The position numbers were made by a program, and so were the translations under genes. From Methanobacteriota archaeon (GTDB lineage: Archaea; Halobacteriota; Bog-38; Methanoflorentales; Methanoflorentaceae): a DNA stretch of 5,080 nt. The stretch spans positions 1-5,080 of the forward strand of contig JAJRBK010000144.1 of the NCBI GenBank assembly GCA_028679495.1. Direction: 5' to 3'. Under the pieces are notes generated by a model. That model was not told where the DNA came from, made no database searches, and saw nothing but the letters and a program-made list of their open reading frames with translations. Shown in pieces: positions 4,213 to 5,080 of this stretch. Every line of letters begins with the position of its first letter. The stretch's first letter is position 1.

Positions 4213-4506
4213 TTACGGAAGCCCTTTAATTATTTCATACCCCTCTGCTTCTGGGAATGCCTTCAATGTCTCTATCCTTGCAGATCCCCGGCTCCCAATC
4301 TTGAGCACCGCATTCGCCATTGCCTCGTCGTTCGGAGCTTCGACGACTGCAATCGTATCATACCTTCCAAAGGTAAAGTAGAAGGCTTTTAGCTCTCCAC
4401 CAACGGACTTGATCGTATCGTGAGCGTGTTCTATTCGTTGTGGTGCGTCCTTCACCGTCTTGATTCCCTCTTCAGTCCATTTATTAAGAAGGATGTATGT
4501 GGGCAT
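4213..4506 (-). CDS. GYD-domain protein, 97 aa
   Basis: The opening MPTYILLNKWTEEGIKTVKD matches the start of the GYD family (MPTYxxLxxxTxxGxxxxK), small ferredoxin-like alpha/beta proteins found widely in archaea and bacteria. The eponymous motif appears as GRYD (residues 47-50), followed by the expected TIAVVEAPNDEAMANAVLKI helix region and a closing IETLKAF...EIIKGLP. Length is as usual for the family. Function is unknown; these proteins resemble the dimeric ligand-binding or monooxygenase-like ferredoxin fold and probably act as cytoplasmic dimers. The start is ATG 4504-4506: GGAGGTGA (4515-4522), an almost full anti-16S match, lies eight bases upstream. A GTG at 4516-4518 overlaps that site and is rejected. 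A short open frame (4558-4716) sits 51 bases upstream on the same strand. Confidence 0.93.
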   Translation of the reverse strand: MPTYILLNKWTEEGIKTVKDAPQRIEHAHDTIKSVGGELKAFYFTFGRYDTIAVVEAPNDEAMANAVLKIGSRGSARIETLKAFPEAEGYEIIKGLP

Positions 4507-4514
4507 GGTTATGG

Positions 4515-4522
4515 TCACCTCC
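4515..4522 (-). promoter_or_regulatory. Strong ribosome binding site of the GYD gene
   Basis: GGAGGTGA on the minus strand, eight bases from ATG 4506. It excludes the GTG inside itself as the start. Confidence 0.75.
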
Positions 4523-4557
4523 GTTTCATTAGTGTTGAACGCTCCTATTGTGCAGCG

Positions 4558-4716
4558 TTAAGTGTATGCCCCACTATTGTGGATTTTCGTTGGAACCCCC
4601 GAGCTTTCGGCTATGTTATCGGTTTGAGTGCTTTCTTCGCACGCTAACCGCACGTCCGCCCAGCACTTCATATACACATCATACACGTGCTCTGGCAGCG
4701 AATGCCGATAGTTGCT
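4558..4716 (-). pseudogene. Unassigned 52-codon frame upstream of the GYD gene
   Basis: Between stops (TAG 4717-4719 and TAA 4558-4560) the minus strand reads NYRHSLPEHVYDVYMKCWAD, then VRLACEEST...DNIAESSGVPTKIHNSGAYT. The composition is strongly protein-like, and the frame stops 51 bases before the GYD start. In-frame starts are GTG 4684-4686, GTG 4675-4677 and ATG 4669-4671; none has a ribosome binding site. I do not recognise it. It is either the tail of a lost gene or a small gene initiated weakly from a GTG. Confidence 0.32.
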
Positions 4717-4764
4717 CTACTGGCGTTTGAGTGCCAAGACTCCTCGCTCTCACCGAGGGTGGCC

Positions 4765-4777
4765 GATAAATACTTAA
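4765..4777 (+). promoter_or_regulatory. Candidate TATA element for the right-edge gene
   Basis: GATAAATACTTAA is the most AT-rich element in this gap and lies about 27-39 bases before the TTG start at 4804. A start about 25 bases downstream of its centre falls near 4795, at the edge of the GAGGTGA site. The match to the archaeal consensus is only partial, and it could equally be read on the minus strand (TTAAGTATTTATC). Confidence 0.3.
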
Positions 4778-4803
4778 GGCAGAATCAGCAAGAGGTGAAG
4801 ATT

Positions 4804-5080
4804 TTGGCAATAGAACAAAAGCTGTTTGAGGAAAAATTCAGACCAACAGGGGGAGCTATTAAATCGGTTCGATCCGAAGGCGTCGAAACTGAGTTTAGCA
4901 TAACCAGCGAGATCACCGGCTTCGGGAAGGCGCAGGGTCTCAAGGGCACTAACATGGGAACCCTGCACAACCTTACACAGAACGGCGGCATTGGAACCGG
5001 GACAGGGTTAGGGGTAGGGGTGGGGCCTACCTATGCACGTGCAGAAGCACCCAATTCAAAACACAACGCTTATCGTCAAA
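4804..5080 (+). CDS. Beta-rich small protein, 5' part, cut by the right edge
   Basis: From TTG 4804 the frame is open to the end of the window (92 codons). It starts (M)AIEQKLFEEKFRPTGGAIKS and continues with TEFSITSEITGFGKAQGLKG, TNMGTLHNLTQNGG and a glycine-rich IGTGTGLGVGVGP. From memory this resembles small archaeal and bacterial beta-barrel proteins of unknown function (about 150 residues; LFEEKGKxTGxRVL...EVSFxxxGKxxGxxxxxxGTxxxxxxPDGxxxGxGxG), so roughly the first 60% is present. The start was chosen because GAGGTGA (4792-4798) sits five bases before this TTG and the family begins just before LFEEKG. Other in-frame starts are ATG 4702, GTG 4759 and GTG 4795. The part after GVGVGP no longer follows the pattern I expect, so a frameshift near the G-runs is possible. 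No signal peptide is seen. Confidence 0.6.
   Translation, partial: MAIEQKLFEEKFRPTGGAIKSVRSEGVETEFSITSEITGFGKAQGLKGTNMGTLHNLTQNGGIGTGTGLGVGVGPTYARAEAPNSKHNAYRQ
4999..5025 (+). other. G-quadruplex motif
   Basis: Five consecutive G-runs: GGG (4999-5001), GGG (5005-5007), GGGG (5011-5014), GGGG (5017-5020), GGGG (5022-5025), with loops ACA, TTA, TA and T. This satisfies the strict G3+N1-7 pattern with a spare run and includes a telomere-like GGGTTAGGGG. It lies inside the right-edge gene and encodes alternating glycines. Confidence 0.75.

Noticed and set aside
4507..4518. GTG start four codons earlier for the GYD gene
   Set aside because: The GTG lies inside the GGAGGTGA ribosome binding site, and the family starts at MPTY.
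4866..4875. GGTTCGATCC resembling a tRNA T-loop
   Set aside because: The arm does not pair as a five-base stem, there is no acceptor or anticodon arm around it, and it lies in a coding frame.
4774..4991. Two minus-strand frames antisense to the right-edge gene
   Set aside because: They lack ribosome binding sites and mirror a plus frame with a better start and a plausible family.
1..5080. CRISPR array or insertion sequence
   Set aside because: No regularly spaced repeats of 24-37 bases, no terminal inverted repeats with a transposase frame, and no cas-like protein.

Overview
This window is most likely from an archaeon. The firmest evidence is a complete TATA-binding protein gene (tbp, 2796-3353, minus strand) with both saddle repeats. 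An iron-sulfur flavoprotein of the Isf type, well known from methanogens, points to a methanogen-like or ANME-like euryarchaeal lineage, but that placement is inference. I see no rRNA, tRNA, CRISPR array, complete transposase or phage structural gene.

Layout, left to right: 1-106, an open minus frame running off the left edge. 225-458 (+), a seven-cysteine zinc-ribbon protein. 464-607, a coil-like plus frame without a start codon. 661-1236 (-), the iron-sulfur flavoprotein. 1357-1653 (-), a small coiled-coil protein, preceded at 1741-1911 by an apparent remnant of a beta-propeller-type repeat. 1877-2094, short competing frames only. 2095-2391 (-), a small helical hypothetical with a good ribosome binding site. 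2473-2724 (-), a doubtful GTG-start frame. 2796-3353 (-), tbp. 3354-3489, a tbp leader that contains a possible 47-residue upstream reading frame and a dyad. About 3490-4212, roughly 720 bases with no convincing gene but several inverted and direct repeats. 4213-4506 (-), a GYD-domain protein. 4558-4716, an open minus frame without a usable start. 4804-5080 (+), the beginning of a small beta-rich protein cut by the right edge and containing a strong G-quadruplex motif.

The better supported genes fill only about half of the window, which is low for an archaeon. The gaps hold frames that read like protein but lack starts, so this looks like a decaying or frequently rearranged region. Most genes are on the minus strand but are separated by 70-860 bases and share no obvious pathway, so I do not claim an operon. 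The flavoprotein (electron transfer), tbp (transcription initiation) and the small unknown proteins do not form a recognisable system. The features most worth a second look are the tbp leader and the structured, repeat-bearing stretch at 3700-4020.
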